Positions 11,455-21,948 of a stretch of 64,000 nt of DNA are shown here, one piece after another. Below the pieces are notes generated by a model. The model was given only the letters and a program-made list of their open reading frames with translations, was not told the DNA's origin and ran no database searches. This DNA is from Linnemannia schmuckeri (taxonomy: Eukaryota; Mortierellomycota; Mortierellomycetes; Mortierellales; Mortierellaceae): the NCBI GenBank assembly GCA_029449235.1, contig JANATG010000014.1, positions 1,302,001 to 1,366,000 of the forward strand, in the 5' to 3' direction. Position numbers and translations under genes: made by a program. Numbering within the stretch: the stretch's first letter is position 1; each line of letters begins with the position of its first letter.

Positions 11455-11900
11455 TTACAGAGTCACTTCGTGGACTGAACAAGAGCACGCCACAAGGACT
11501 GATCCCACTGTTTCATCATACCCTCGACCCCGCTTCCCATCAAAACAACCTTCAATACCTCCAATCGGTCCACCCTCACAAGGGTGATTACGAAAAGCTT
11601 CAAGTCTCGACGGGTCTCGGATTGGGAGCCCCGCTATTTCGAGATGCTTGAGCTGGGGTAGGTTCTGGAGGATCGCGCAGATGTCGAAAATCATCGGGGC
11701 CAGGGCTTTATCCATTGTTGACAGTTCCCGATTCTCCCGTTGTTGGAGGGAAAAGGAGAGAGAGAGGGGCGGAGGCCGTTGATGTCGGTTACGTGGCCAG
11801 TAAGGATGGGATGCTGACGACTATTTTGGTAGGGCAAGAAGGGTAGAATGATGTTGAAAGACCGGAAGAGGATGATAAGGAGGAACGAAAAAGAAGAGAA
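11455..11900 (-). pseudogene. Decayed F-box/LRR protein fragment
   Basis: On the minus strand a frame ending at 11455 encodes IFDICAILQNLPQLKHLEIAG, a leucine-rich-repeat stretch like those in fungal F-box/LRR proteins. Just upstream, a different frame (around 11700-11860) reads coding-like sequence (GHVTDINGLRPSLSPFPS) that joins only through a frameshift. There is no F-box start and no clean exon structure, so this looks like a truncated relic. Confidence 0.4.
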
Positions 11901-12299
11901 AGGGAAAAAAAAGTTTTCCATCGTCGTTAATTGGTGTAAACTCTGTTAATAACTTCTCACCCATGGCTCTTGTTGTTCGTTGTTCATGAAAGCCTAAACT
12001 TGCGAATCTCACAAAAACATCAACATATTTCTCAAGAGTTTTTCTGAAAGTGAAAGTTCTGAAAGGGTCCACAAACAAAAGTCTATCAACCCCCGTCATA
12101 TCTTTGAGATGGACAGTGCCACACATTGTACAGCCCCCGATAGTACATTTGGAGCTGAATGGCAGACCCACGTTTCATTATTTTTTTTGCTGTGCTAAGC
12201 CCAGGCAGATCTGAGGTACGGATCCGACAGATCCTCTCTTTTGCAGCTGTGCAATCCCCAAAGTAAAACTCTCGTTCATATCAAAAACTATTCACATAA
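11901..12299 (-). other. Unassigned minus-strand open segment
   Basis: The minus strand is open from about 12171 down into the F-box relic. The most protein-like part reads GCTMCGTVHLKD and EKYVDVFVRFASLGFHEQRT. It starts directly after a stop and has no ATG at its head, so it could be one exon of a broken gene. No family recognised. Confidence 0.25.
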
Positions 12300-12920
12300 T
12301 CAACCTACAGACAGTGAACAAACTAAGAAAGATACATCTACCTTCGGCGATAAGGATACGCGTGCCGGTAATGCGGTTGGCTTCTTTCCAATGACAAGGA
12401 GCTCAGTAGCCCCCTCAGTCACCAGCTTGGACATCTTGGTGGGCTTGGAGGACTTCGATCTAAGCTTTGAGGCTCTTCTAGAGTTGACAAGCAGCTTCTG
12501 CTTTACGGATAACGCCTTGACAATGGGCAGATACGAGTGCCGATCCCGTTCTTCCTGTTCGTTACCCTTGTCGTTTTCGTGATCACCACCTCCTTTGTCA
12601 TCGTGATGGGAAGAAGAGGAGGAATAGTTGCCATTGCTACCACCGCCATTGCCTGAAGCAGAAAACATGGCTGTCTACTCCTCCAATGTGGCGACCTCTT
12701 CTACCAGCTTGATAAGCGAGAGAGTTACCGAGGATCCGATCGAGTAAGTAGGCGAAGAAATCGGTGAGCTGATAGCGGTCACTGAGGGAGCGGTGAGGCT
12801 GGTGGGTGGGATAGGAGTCGAACCACCGACGTTACCCACCGGGTGTCTCCTTAACAGCGTGAGATCCATAGATCCGGTAGAATCGTCCAAGATCTCAACC
12901 AATGCACGTAGCAACTTCAA
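12300..12920 (-). CDS. Hypothetical protein, uncertain model with a 54-nt intron
   Basis: Two minus-strand open segments lie in the same frame and are separated by one TAG. Removing a 54-nt GT-AG intron (12675-12728, a multiple of three) fuses them in phase: ...SIGSS then TAMFSASGNGGG.... The N-terminal part (LRALVEILDD, HPVGNVGG, then Ser/Thr/Pro-rich) has no ATG of its own; the frame starts after a stop near 12921, so an upstream exon would be needed. The alternative is a shorter gene starting at the ATG at 12668. The C-terminal part is Gly/Ser/His-rich, then basic (SRRASKLRSKSSKPTKMSK). No homology recognised. Confidence 0.35.
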
Positions 12921-13445
12921 TCAATGGATAGGCTTGACATTGAACTGGAATGCTAATGGTGGTCGTTCTTCATGCTGCTTGCGGGCGAAGGGGATGGTCC
13001 TGCTGGTGTTGGTGGCAAACGGAGACAAGGTCAAGGAAGAGGAAACAAAGAAAGAAAGAAAAAAATATCAAAAAAGAAGGAAAACCCAATTTGTATATGG
13101 GGCTTGCGTGGAACAAGAATTGGACATGCGGAGTGGAAAGTAAAGAGAGGGCAGCAGACTCATATCCAAAGTTTAGTCGGACGGACATCGCTCCAATTAC
13201 TTTATCTTTTTTTTGTCCCATGCGTTTGCCAAGAATAGAGCATGCCTTTCACATATTGTGTCAATTGACAGTATCAACCAACTCCAAAAACACAACCGCA
13301 ACAGCAGTAGAACACTTGTCGCATCCAAACCGCGGTCGATTACAGTAAAGCTTGTTTTGTGGCACAAGCAGTATTCTCAGGAACTTTTTATGATTTGCTT
13401 GTTTTTTTGAATGTGTCTATGAATGAAAATAATAACAATAAGAAT
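12921..13445. other. Unassigned sequence between the hypothetical gene and ATP10
   Basis: It holds the ATP10 3' region and the possible upstream part of the hypothetical gene. A purine run (GAAAGAAAGAAAAAAATATC) lies near 13050. No exon could be fixed. Confidence 0.4.
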
Positions 13446-14998
13446 CTATCGCCCACCACGCTCAGAGAGCTTCTGCACACTCTCCAACAAAGTCTTGACT
13501 TCTGCCTCTGTAGCAGGTCCATGTGCGCCCCACCTAATCTTACAGTTGCTATCGACCAAGAACACATATCCCAGGTACGAGTTCTGCATGCTCAACGGAT
13601 CCTTCAAATGCTTGATCGACTTGTAATGCAATACATAGTTTGCCTATGAGAAAAAATAGTGAAAGAATTTGAGTCGATAAATTTGAGGCTCTTGCGCCTT
13701 ATACGCTCGTCCAAAGTGTCCATAGAAATGACTAAGTGCCAGTGGAGACTTACGTGACGCTCCTCTGGGATGGTCTTTTTCACAAAGGGAACCATCATCC
13801 TGACCAATCCTGCCTTCAATGGGTTCTCCTGAATGTTAAGCTATCAAGTTCAAGATCAAACATTAGTAAGTAAGCTCGAACATGATCAACCTTCTTGCCA
13901 GCAAAACAATCCACGCTCGCAGTCTTGACGTCTCCTGTTCGTTTTTATCGTTTTTAGTCTTACCTCGACCAACTGAACTTTACTGCTGTTGTTCGCCACA
14001 GTCATAGGCCACCGCTTCAGGAACGGAGTCATGTACGACTCGATATGCTCCTCACCGAACCGGGTTCCTGAAATCGCCACCAGACTGATCTTCCCCCTCA
14101 ACAAGTCCACCAATTCCACGGACTCTGAAGTCTTTAGCGATGTTCCAATGATATTTGGCATATACAGCGCTTTCTAGAAGCATCCGAAGATTGAAAGCAA
14201 AGAGACGTGGTTAGAGTCGGCGGAAGCTAGGCTTTGGTACTGAACCAACGCAAAGAAGACGATGGCGTGGTGTAAGTTGTCGAGGGCTTGCTTACATCGG
14301 CGTTGATCATGCTTGGGGTCGCCTTCCAGAGTTTAGATCCTGTCTTTGACAACTCGCTAAATTCCGCAAAGTATCCTGACTGGAAATCATGCAACCTACG
14401 CCACACCAACCACACACACATACGCAAAACAAAAAAAGATTAATGTTAGTATCATAGATCAGCCCTATCTGACACTTTCCCTTTCAACTACAAGAAAAAC
14501 AACAAAAAGCAAAACCTACAGCTCCTTGCGCTTCTCCAGATTCTTCTTCTCATCCGTCCAATCGTTGACCTTATTCTTGACGCCTTCCTTAGCTTTTGAA
14601 AAAGGCGACCGACGGCCGTTGTTTGCTTGCGCCTGCGCAATCGATTTGGTACTCATGGGTTGTTCCGGTACTCCGAATCGACCTCCGTACGGCGACAACG
14701 GCAACTCCCTTGTCGCCAATTCTGTTGCGGCTTTATCAGTATCACCCTTGTTGGTGGGTTGTTCCTGGAATTGGCGCGCGCTAGTGGTGAAGTTGTGTCT
14801 GGATCCTGCGACTGCTGCTGCTGCTGCTGTTGTTGACCTCCGGGCTACTGTTGCTGTTGTAAGGGCGGATCTCCGGACCGAGGCTGTACAAGCGGAGGCG
14901 ATGGCAGCCATGGGTCCGGTGTGAATCTGAGCAGCAGCGGTGGATGAGATGCGGAGTAATGTCCTTGCGACAGTAGTGGTTCTTGTAACAGACGACAT
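13446..14998 (-). CDS. ATP10: ATP10, mitochondrial F1Fo-ATP synthase assembly factor
   Basis: Chaperone of the inner mitochondrial membrane needed to assemble the Fo sector; in yeast it binds subunit 6. Five exons on the minus strand: 14520-14998, 14296-14395, 13964-14173, 13754-13840, 13446-13643 (1074 nt in phase; 357 aa). The first exon gives an Ala/Thr/Ser/Arg-rich N-terminus without acids at its head, a good mitochondrial targeting sequence, then a linker. The Atp10 domain follows: FQSGYFAEFSELSKTG, YMPNIIGTSL, ISLVAISGTRFGEEHIESY, NPLKAGLVRMMVP, and the C-terminal thioredoxin-like strand GYVFLVDSNCKIRWGAHGPA. Yeast Atp10 is about 280 aa, so this form has a longer N-terminus. It lies in tandem behind EME1 with 208 bp between coding parts. 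Confidence 0.92.
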
Positions 14999-15206
14999 CT
15001 CCGTTTTGTTGGGCGTTTCCTTGTGTAGTGAGAAAGGAATGTAAAAGACGAATCAAAAGTGATCCGGAAATATACCTGATCAGATCACGTAGCAAATATA
15101 TGTGACTTTTCTGTTCTGGTTGTGAAAAAAATAAATTTATATGCCACGCGCGTGCAAGGTTAGGAAGGGTTTCATATAGTGTCCGGTACTTCTAAGTGGG
15201 TTCACT

Positions 15207-18200
15207 CTACGAGACGCCTGCCTCAGGGTCCTCGCCCATGAAGACATCATACACCCTTCTGGAGATAGTCTTTCCAATCACACTCGTCCTGTTTAGCACC
15301 TAGTTACCAGAAGAAAAACACAGAATAAATGTAGGTCGTCAGTATCCTCTTAGATAAGACACTCGAAGAAGAAAAAATCATAAAAAAATCAAAAAAAAAC
15401 TTACGGGGATACCCTCGAGCATGGACCAGGCGTCATAAACACTCGCACACCTTCTGTAGCCCTCATAAAGCGACCGGATGGTCGGATACACCGCTACGAT
15501 CGAGCGGGCCGCTTGGGGTGTTACCATGTGAATCTGTTCAAGACTCAGTTCCCAGGTGTCTTTGTAACCCACCCCACTCTTGATGCCATCAACACACACA
15601 TTGAGTCCTGTCTTGCGTCCCGTCCTAACAACAATACAAAGAAGTAAAAATCAGATATTAGCCCTATTAGAGTACTCCCCGCAGACACCGAACTCTTACG
15701 AAATAAGAGTAACACGCGCAACTTACTTGTAAGGGCGTTGACCGAGTTGCTCGGTCAAGCTGACGATCATTTGTGCAGACTCATCGTAGTCGTCGGTGTG
15801 GATGATGAGACAGTCCTCCTCCAGCTGTAGCCTCAAAAGCTCCTTGTTAATCCGGTCCTCATCAGGTTCCGAGTTATCTCTTGCAGAGGCAGCTAAGGCA
15901 GCCTTCCCGGTACCACCGCCACCGCCATATTCTCTCTGCATATTAGCCCGGACAGCTTCTTGGAACATTCGCGTGGTCATCGTCTTCAAGCCTCGGAAGT
16001 GGGCTGATAGTCCCATAATCATAAAAATCACTCGCTGTCGTCGGGTCCAATCCTCGTTCGTCGTCGGGGTCAAGCCCATAGCCTCCTGCTTCGCCTTTTG
16101 TCGCTTCATCCGAGTCCGCATATCTCTCGAGACCGAGTCCAGGAACCTATGTAGCTCATTATCCTTGATCTTTTTGCAAAACTCCGCGGCAGTCATGTGG
16201 CAAAGCCAGTAGGACTCCAGTTCGACGGTATGTTCCTCCTCGGGCAGTGCCTCATCAACACCCTTCTGCTCGTCGTATCGCTTCGTAATAATACGTCTCC
16301 AAAAGATCAGGTCACGAACAGGGCAGGCGTCGTTGGTACCGTTCAGGTCCGAAAGCGTGGAGCTCGACGACTCGCCGATCGGCCTTGATGAAGCGTTCGC
16401 TGCGGCAGCGGCAGCAACGGCGATGGCACCGCTGACGGGGGACTTGAGCAGGTCAATATGGCACTCGATTGCCTGCAAGTACGTCTGCAGAGCCTTGCCC
16501 AGCTCGGAATCAAACATCGATTCCTCCATGCAAAGAACCATCTCCTTGACCGATTGAGACTTGGGCACCAATCGATTCGCGGCGTTCAGCTCTCTTTCCG
16601 CCTGCTTGGCCGCCTCCGCCTCCGCCACCCTGGCCTGCCTTGCCTCCTCGCGTTCTCTCTTCTTCCTCTGAGCTTCGTTTTCCCTGGACTGACCTTTGGC
16701 CCTCCTTTCTGCTGCCGCTGCCTCTTTCTCTGATCTTTCAAGCGCTTTCGCCAAGTCCCTGTCCGCCTTCTCTGCGTCCTTAACTGCCTTCTCTTCGTCT
16801 CTTCTCTTCCTGGCCGCCTCTCTCTTCAATCTAGCCTCCTCCTTCTTTCTCTCTTTGGCTGTCAGCGGCATAAGCGCTCCCGTGTCAGATCCATCCTCCC
16901 CAACGCTGCCTTTGGCGTCAAATTCTAGATCTGAGTCAACAGCGTTCGCCTTGCCATTCCTCTGTCGTGACTTCGCCATCATAGACAAGTCGTCCATATT
17001 CTCCAAGTTCAGACTGTCGATTCCCTTCAGTGTTGCCTTCTTGCCTTGTTGCAGACGCAGGTTCCTCCGCCTCTCAATCTGCTTCTCAACCGAGTGGTCT
17101 CCAGTTAGATCGTCGTCGTCCAGCACAATAGGGTCGTTCCGATATTCGTCCAGATCGCCCACATCGAAACGATCAGCCTCTGCAACGACCAACTCTGACG
17201 ACGTCAACGACGAAGCTCCTGTGCCAGACTTAACCGTCACCTTAGTCGGCGTCGCTGGAGCCTGTTTGGATATATTGAGATCCTTTGTAGACGGCGATAC
17301 AGGCAATCCGGCGTTGTTGCGAGACCGTTTCCTGTTTCCTGGCCGCCAATCGTCGTCGGCGTCAAGGGCTCGCAGAAAGTCGTTGTCATCGTCGTCCTTG
17401 AACGTTCGTGGAGAACTGAGAGCATCGTTGACCAAGTGCTCGTACTTTGACCACTCGTTCGGACTGGCATCGTTAAATACATCTGTTGCGCCCCCGTTGG
17501 TGACTTCCTTGACGCTTGTACTGCGCTTGAACTCCTGGACGCCATATTGTTCACCCTCATCAACGTCTTCATCGTCGTCGAGCCAAATCGACTTTTCCTC
17601 GCCCAGCACCCGATCCGTCCGTTTCTCAGCCTTAACTTTCTGCAACCAGGCCGCATCCGAATACCGACTCACAGGCGAGATCGCGTTGAACTCTCTAGTC
17701 CTCGGGAGCAAGTCATCCTCTGATGGAAGAGGAGAGACCTTCTTTTCATCCGTGCCCTTGCGTAGTGAAGTAGTAGACGTTGAGGGTGACCATTGCTTTT
17801 TGACCAAAACTGGTCGGGTAGTCGATTTTGAAGAAGTTCCCACATAGGGAGAGTCGTTGTTGGAGAGTCGTGCCATAAATCCGGGTGAAGGTGACCGAGA
17901 AAGTGCCCATCCTCTCTTGGAAGGCGAGTATGGCGGTGTAGGAGAAGGAGACCTCGCCTTGACAACAGGGCTCCAGGAATGATTCTGTGCTTTCGTTGGC
18001 GTCTCACTTTTTGACTTTGGCGGAGGCGACGGGGATTCTGGAAGAAAAGGAGGGTCGTCCCACTCTGGGCAGATCTCTAATGACGACGGCATTTTGTCGG
18101 TGAATTCCGAAGCCAGAGCGCCAGTTTTAGAATTGTTCCGTTTGGTGGGTGTAGTCTCCACAGATTTTGTCTTCAAGCCATTCGTCCGTGTTGCTGTTGG

Positions 18201-19043
18201 AGGCGTGGTTGTTGCTTTCCTTGGAGTAGGCCTTGCGACAATGGCTGGCGAGAGTTCCCGGTAAGGTGGCGATGACATTGTGGGCTCAATTGCTGGAGAT
18301 CTTCTGTGAGACAGGATGAGGGGTGGTGATAATGCTGTTCGTCTGCGAGGAGACAAGGGCGTCGATGCTGCTGGCTTGAAAATAGATGCTCCTGCCGACG
18401 AGGCGACATTTGTTCGTTTAGGTGTTGCTTCCTCTCCCGACTTGATGAAGTGAATGTTTTTCATGAGCTCGTCGAAACCATCCTCAGTATCACTGGAGTC
18501 GTCGAAGGGATTGGCGGGCTTGAAATTGTCTTCTTCATCTGATGACAGAATAACAACCACGTTGCTGCTGGGTGATTCCGTGGGTGTCGGCTTTGGTGCG
18601 AGTGCAGGTCGACTCCTGGAGGTAACGGTCTGAGATCGAGGGGAAGGAAGTCGTTCCGAAGATGTTGAACGAAATAGCTCTGATGCTAAGGGCAACTCAG
18701 ACGAGTATTGACTTGCTCCCCTCTTCTTTATGAACTATCAAGGTTTATCGCGTGAAAAATAGGAAGGTAAGCAAAACGCAACAACGTTTTAAATAAGCAT
18801 TACACACAGAAACCAGACAGGGCAGCTGTGTCATTGTTACCAAATCCAAGAGGGCCAATAAAACGTTTTTCGTTTGTATCTTTTGTTTACCTCACCGTCA
18901 AAGATACGGTTAATGGTTACTTGAGCACTCTTGGTGACAGTTAGGTCGGCGATAATGTCTTGGAGGTCGTATTCGTCGTCCTGGCAGACTTGAAGGACCT
19001 CGCGTGCCATGTCCAACAAGTCGACCTGCGACAAGGTTGCCAT
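15207..19043 (-). CDS. EME1: EME1, non-catalytic subunit of the MUS81 endonuclease
   Basis: Nuclear partner of MUS81 in cleaving branched DNA during recombination and fork repair. Exons on the minus strand: 18891-19043, 15727-18734, 15405-15624, 15207-15299 (3474 nt in phase; 1157 aa). The family core is C-terminal: an ERCC4-type fold (about 780-1055, with DLIFWRRIITKRYDEQ and LNVCVDGIKSGVGYKDTWEL) without the catalytic ERKxxxD motif. Two helix-hairpin-helix units follow (VTPQAARSIVAVYPTIRSLY; IGKTISRRVYDVFMGEDP). Absence of the motif is what separates Eme1 from Mus81. About 670 residues of Ser/Pro/Asp-rich disordered sequence and a charged coiled coil (672-775) precede it, making this much longer than yeast Mms4/Eme1 (about 690 aa or less). 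An acidic SSDEED motif near the start could be a phosphorylation or SUMO-interaction site. Exon 1 is a short helical segment; its join to exon 2 is the least certain. Confidence 0.88.
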
Positions 19044-19622
19044 CCTGTCTACAAAGGTTGTAGGTTAGTTTTGACTAGGTGATGGTGATGGGTATATAAT
19101 AAGTTCTTCTCGGGTTTGAATGATCCCGATTCGTTGTAGGAATGGCAGGTGAGTGGTAATTGGTAAAGGAACAGGAAGGGAAGAGAACGCGGATGGTGAC
19201 AGCGAAAGTGTGAGCAATCCCTTCGACGCCCTGCTGGCTGGTAGAAGGGAGTTGTTGGGAGGAAAAGAACTTTGTTTTGGACCTAACAAAAGCAAAGGAG
19301 AAAGTTGGCGGCGCAAACTCGCTCAGGCACACAAGCCACTTTTTTCCTCTGGATTGGGAGACAAAAAAAAGAAGCTCGTTTTCAACCCCTGTTGCTTTCT
19401 TCTACCTCACTTGAAAATCGGATACCCGCCCTTTGTTTTACTCCACGCCTCTTCCGACGCAAGGACCAAACCCACACAACTAACAACAACAAGAGACAGG
19501 AGCCAGAAGGACAAACACGCGTCGCCGACACAGTCTCACCATCCAATTCTCAACCCGGAACTCACAATTCCTTCGTTCCCAACACAGTCCAGTTTAGCTG
19601 AAAGAAACAACACTAAGAGCAA
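19044..19622. promoter_or_regulatory. Divergent promoter region, EME1 / PCI-domain gene
   Basis: About 580 bp between two ATGs that face away from each other. It contains ggtatataataag near 19090, a TATA-like site usable on either strand. No conserved ORF is seen, so both promoters and leaders must lie here. Confidence 0.6.
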
Positions 19623-21700
19623 ATGCAGGTCATTCGGTCGTTTGTTCGGGAGGTCGTTCAAGCCTACAAACAAAAGAGCAAGGATGCCATCTGTGACCTC
19701 ATCAGTCTTGACAGCTCCAGTGAGCGTGTTGAACAACTCTCTCAAGTCCTCTACGACGTAAGCTATTCATTCGTCAAAGCTCGCAGACAGACGTTTTCCC
19801 CTGGAACAAAAAAAATCGTGGCAGATCGATCTTTTGATTTCTTTCGCAACGTATTGACACGGACCGTCGCCGCGGTCGTGAACGTCTAAAGGAGTCAAAA
19901 TAATTTGATCCGCCAACAACAGGAAGCAGGAATTGATCATTCATTTTTTACCCTCTTTTTCTTTATACGAGAGTAGATGACAGAGGAGTCAATACGATCG
20001 ACAGTGGCGGCGGATTGCGAATCACTGGACGCGCCAAGGTCGCTCAAGGACCTGATCACAAACTATCTTAATTTCACTATCGCCTCCTGTCTCGACACCT
20101 CTGCCCTCGCCGACATCTATGAACTCTTGTCGACTTGCTACGGGTAATTTCATTCTCTCTTCCAAACCCTTGCGATGCATGATGTTCGTCTGGTGATAAC
20201 TTTTTGAAGCGTGCCTTTGAAAAGGCTTGCGGATCAAACCATTCTTAACACAGCCCTCTTCTTTTGTTTACGCGCGTCCCCATAGATCGTTTTTGGGACT
20301 TTACACTGCTTTCGACGCACAATGGTTGACTCCTCTGCTGATGAACATGTCCTACTCGCTGGTCGACTGGGCAACCTTGGTAATATTATGAAAACATAAT
20401 ACAGTTTCCATTTCTTCGTGTTTCTTCTCAACCTTGATCCACCCTTTCGCTCGAACCCTCATCACTAACATTTCTATCATGCTACAATCTCCCCTCATTA
20501 GGCAGATAAGGAGAATCCAAACGCAAAAGAACTCAAAGTCAGTGACGCAGCAGCAAAACATCTGTCGAGGGCGTTTAACATCGTGATAAGCGACAAGACG
20601 AGCAACGACCTGAAGGATTCTAAAAAGATGGCTCTTTATTATCTCGCCAACCTCACCTTCCGCGTCTACTTCAAGGCAAGTCTCTTTTTTCCTTATCGTC
20701 ATCCAGAAACACCGATTTCGGCGAAATTGTACCAATACGACTTGAACCGTCTCTTCATCAATGGATCATCTACCCAAAAACTTATACCCTCCAATTCTAC
20801 CCTTACCTCTACCACATTTTCTCGGGAAACTTTACGTAAACTCAATAGATCCAATCGACGCGTCTACTCCCAACGATGATCGCCAACATCTCCAAGGCAG
20901 GCGTGAAACTAGAACAGTATCCAATGAGCCAACAAGTTACCCACCGATACTACCTCGGTCGCTACTCCCTCTATCAACTCGATCTCCGAACCACCGAACG
21001 CCATCTCGCCTTTGCCTTCCGAAACTGCCCTCCCCAGAACTTTAACGACCCACAATCCACTAACGAGGTCACCTATAACAATAGTCGACTCATCCTTATC
21101 TACCTCATCGCAGCCCGACTCTGTCTCGGAATCTTTCCTTCGCAGCAACTCCTCCAAGCCTACGACCTTGAGGTGTATTTTGCGACGCTCATTAAGGCTG
21201 TCAAATTGGGTGATCTAGGTCTGTTGGACAATCATCTGGATAACCCAGACATCTTGGGTTGGTTTGTGGGGAAGGAGATTTATTTTTTATTGAAGGAGAA
21301 GTTACGCGTTTTGTGTTGGCGTTCGTTGATTAGGAGGGTTTGGTTGCTGAATGCTGGCCAACCGAGGGTGGATTTAAATCTGCTGGTTAGTGTTGGGCAG
21401 TTGTTGACCAAGGATCGGAGTTTTGATATTTGGGATGTGGAGTGTATCACTAGTTCTTTACTCGACCAGGTAAAAAAACTTGCTCTTTCTGTCAAGAGAG
21501 ACTGTATCTATGCATGTGAAAGAACAATGAAAGCAAAGAAGCAAACTGACAATTACTACTTCTTTTTCTTCTTTCGCATTTGGACAAAATAGGGCTATAT
21601 TAGAGGATACATCCACTCGGAGAAAAAGATTTTGGTCCTCTCAAAGACTAACTCCTTCCCGCCCATTTCAAGCGTGGAAGTAGCAGAAGAGTACGCATAA
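19623..21700 (+). CDS. PCI-domain protein, PCID2/Thp1/CSN12 family
   Basis: Family members act in TREX-2 (mRNA export at the nuclear pore; Thp1/PCID2) or as CSN12 near the COP9 signalosome. Six exons: 19623-19757, 19977-20143, 20286-20379, 20502-20675, 20849-21469, 21593-21700 (1299 nt in phase; 432 aa, a normal length). The N-terminal half is helical (NLTFRVYFKIQ is built over intron 4). The middle has the TPR-like family motif RYYLGRYSLYQ and SRLILIYLIAARLCLG. The C-terminus is the PCI winged helix (WDVECITSSLLDQGYIRGYIH, then KILVLSKTNSFPPIS). Intron 4 uses a GC donor (AAG|GCAAGT). Sequence alone does not separate PCID2 from CSN12, so no symbol is given. It is divergently arranged with EME1. 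Confidence 0.88.
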
Positions 21701-21948
21701 GGGAGACGAAACCACAACCGCCTATCTCTCTAATAATTAAAAGATATAAGAAAACTTTTGCCGCATTCTTCATTTCACAACATAGCTGCTACAACACCGT
21801 GTTTGGAGTTTTACAAATTTATTTCAAGGATCACAAAAGAAAGAAAGAAAGAAAGAGATCTCTTAGAAGTTTAATCACACTTCACGTACAGAACGACGTC
21901 CACAAAAATGATACTCTACCTATGCACTGAAGCACAGAATGAAATCAC

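Noticed and set aside
12801..12870. tRNA-like sequence on the minus strand (GGTTCGACTCC and an ACCA-like end)
   Set aside because: Only a T-loop-like piece fits. The T stem has two mismatches, no 5' acceptor partner is found upstream, and the anticodon stem does not pair. The same bases lie in an 80-codon open frame.
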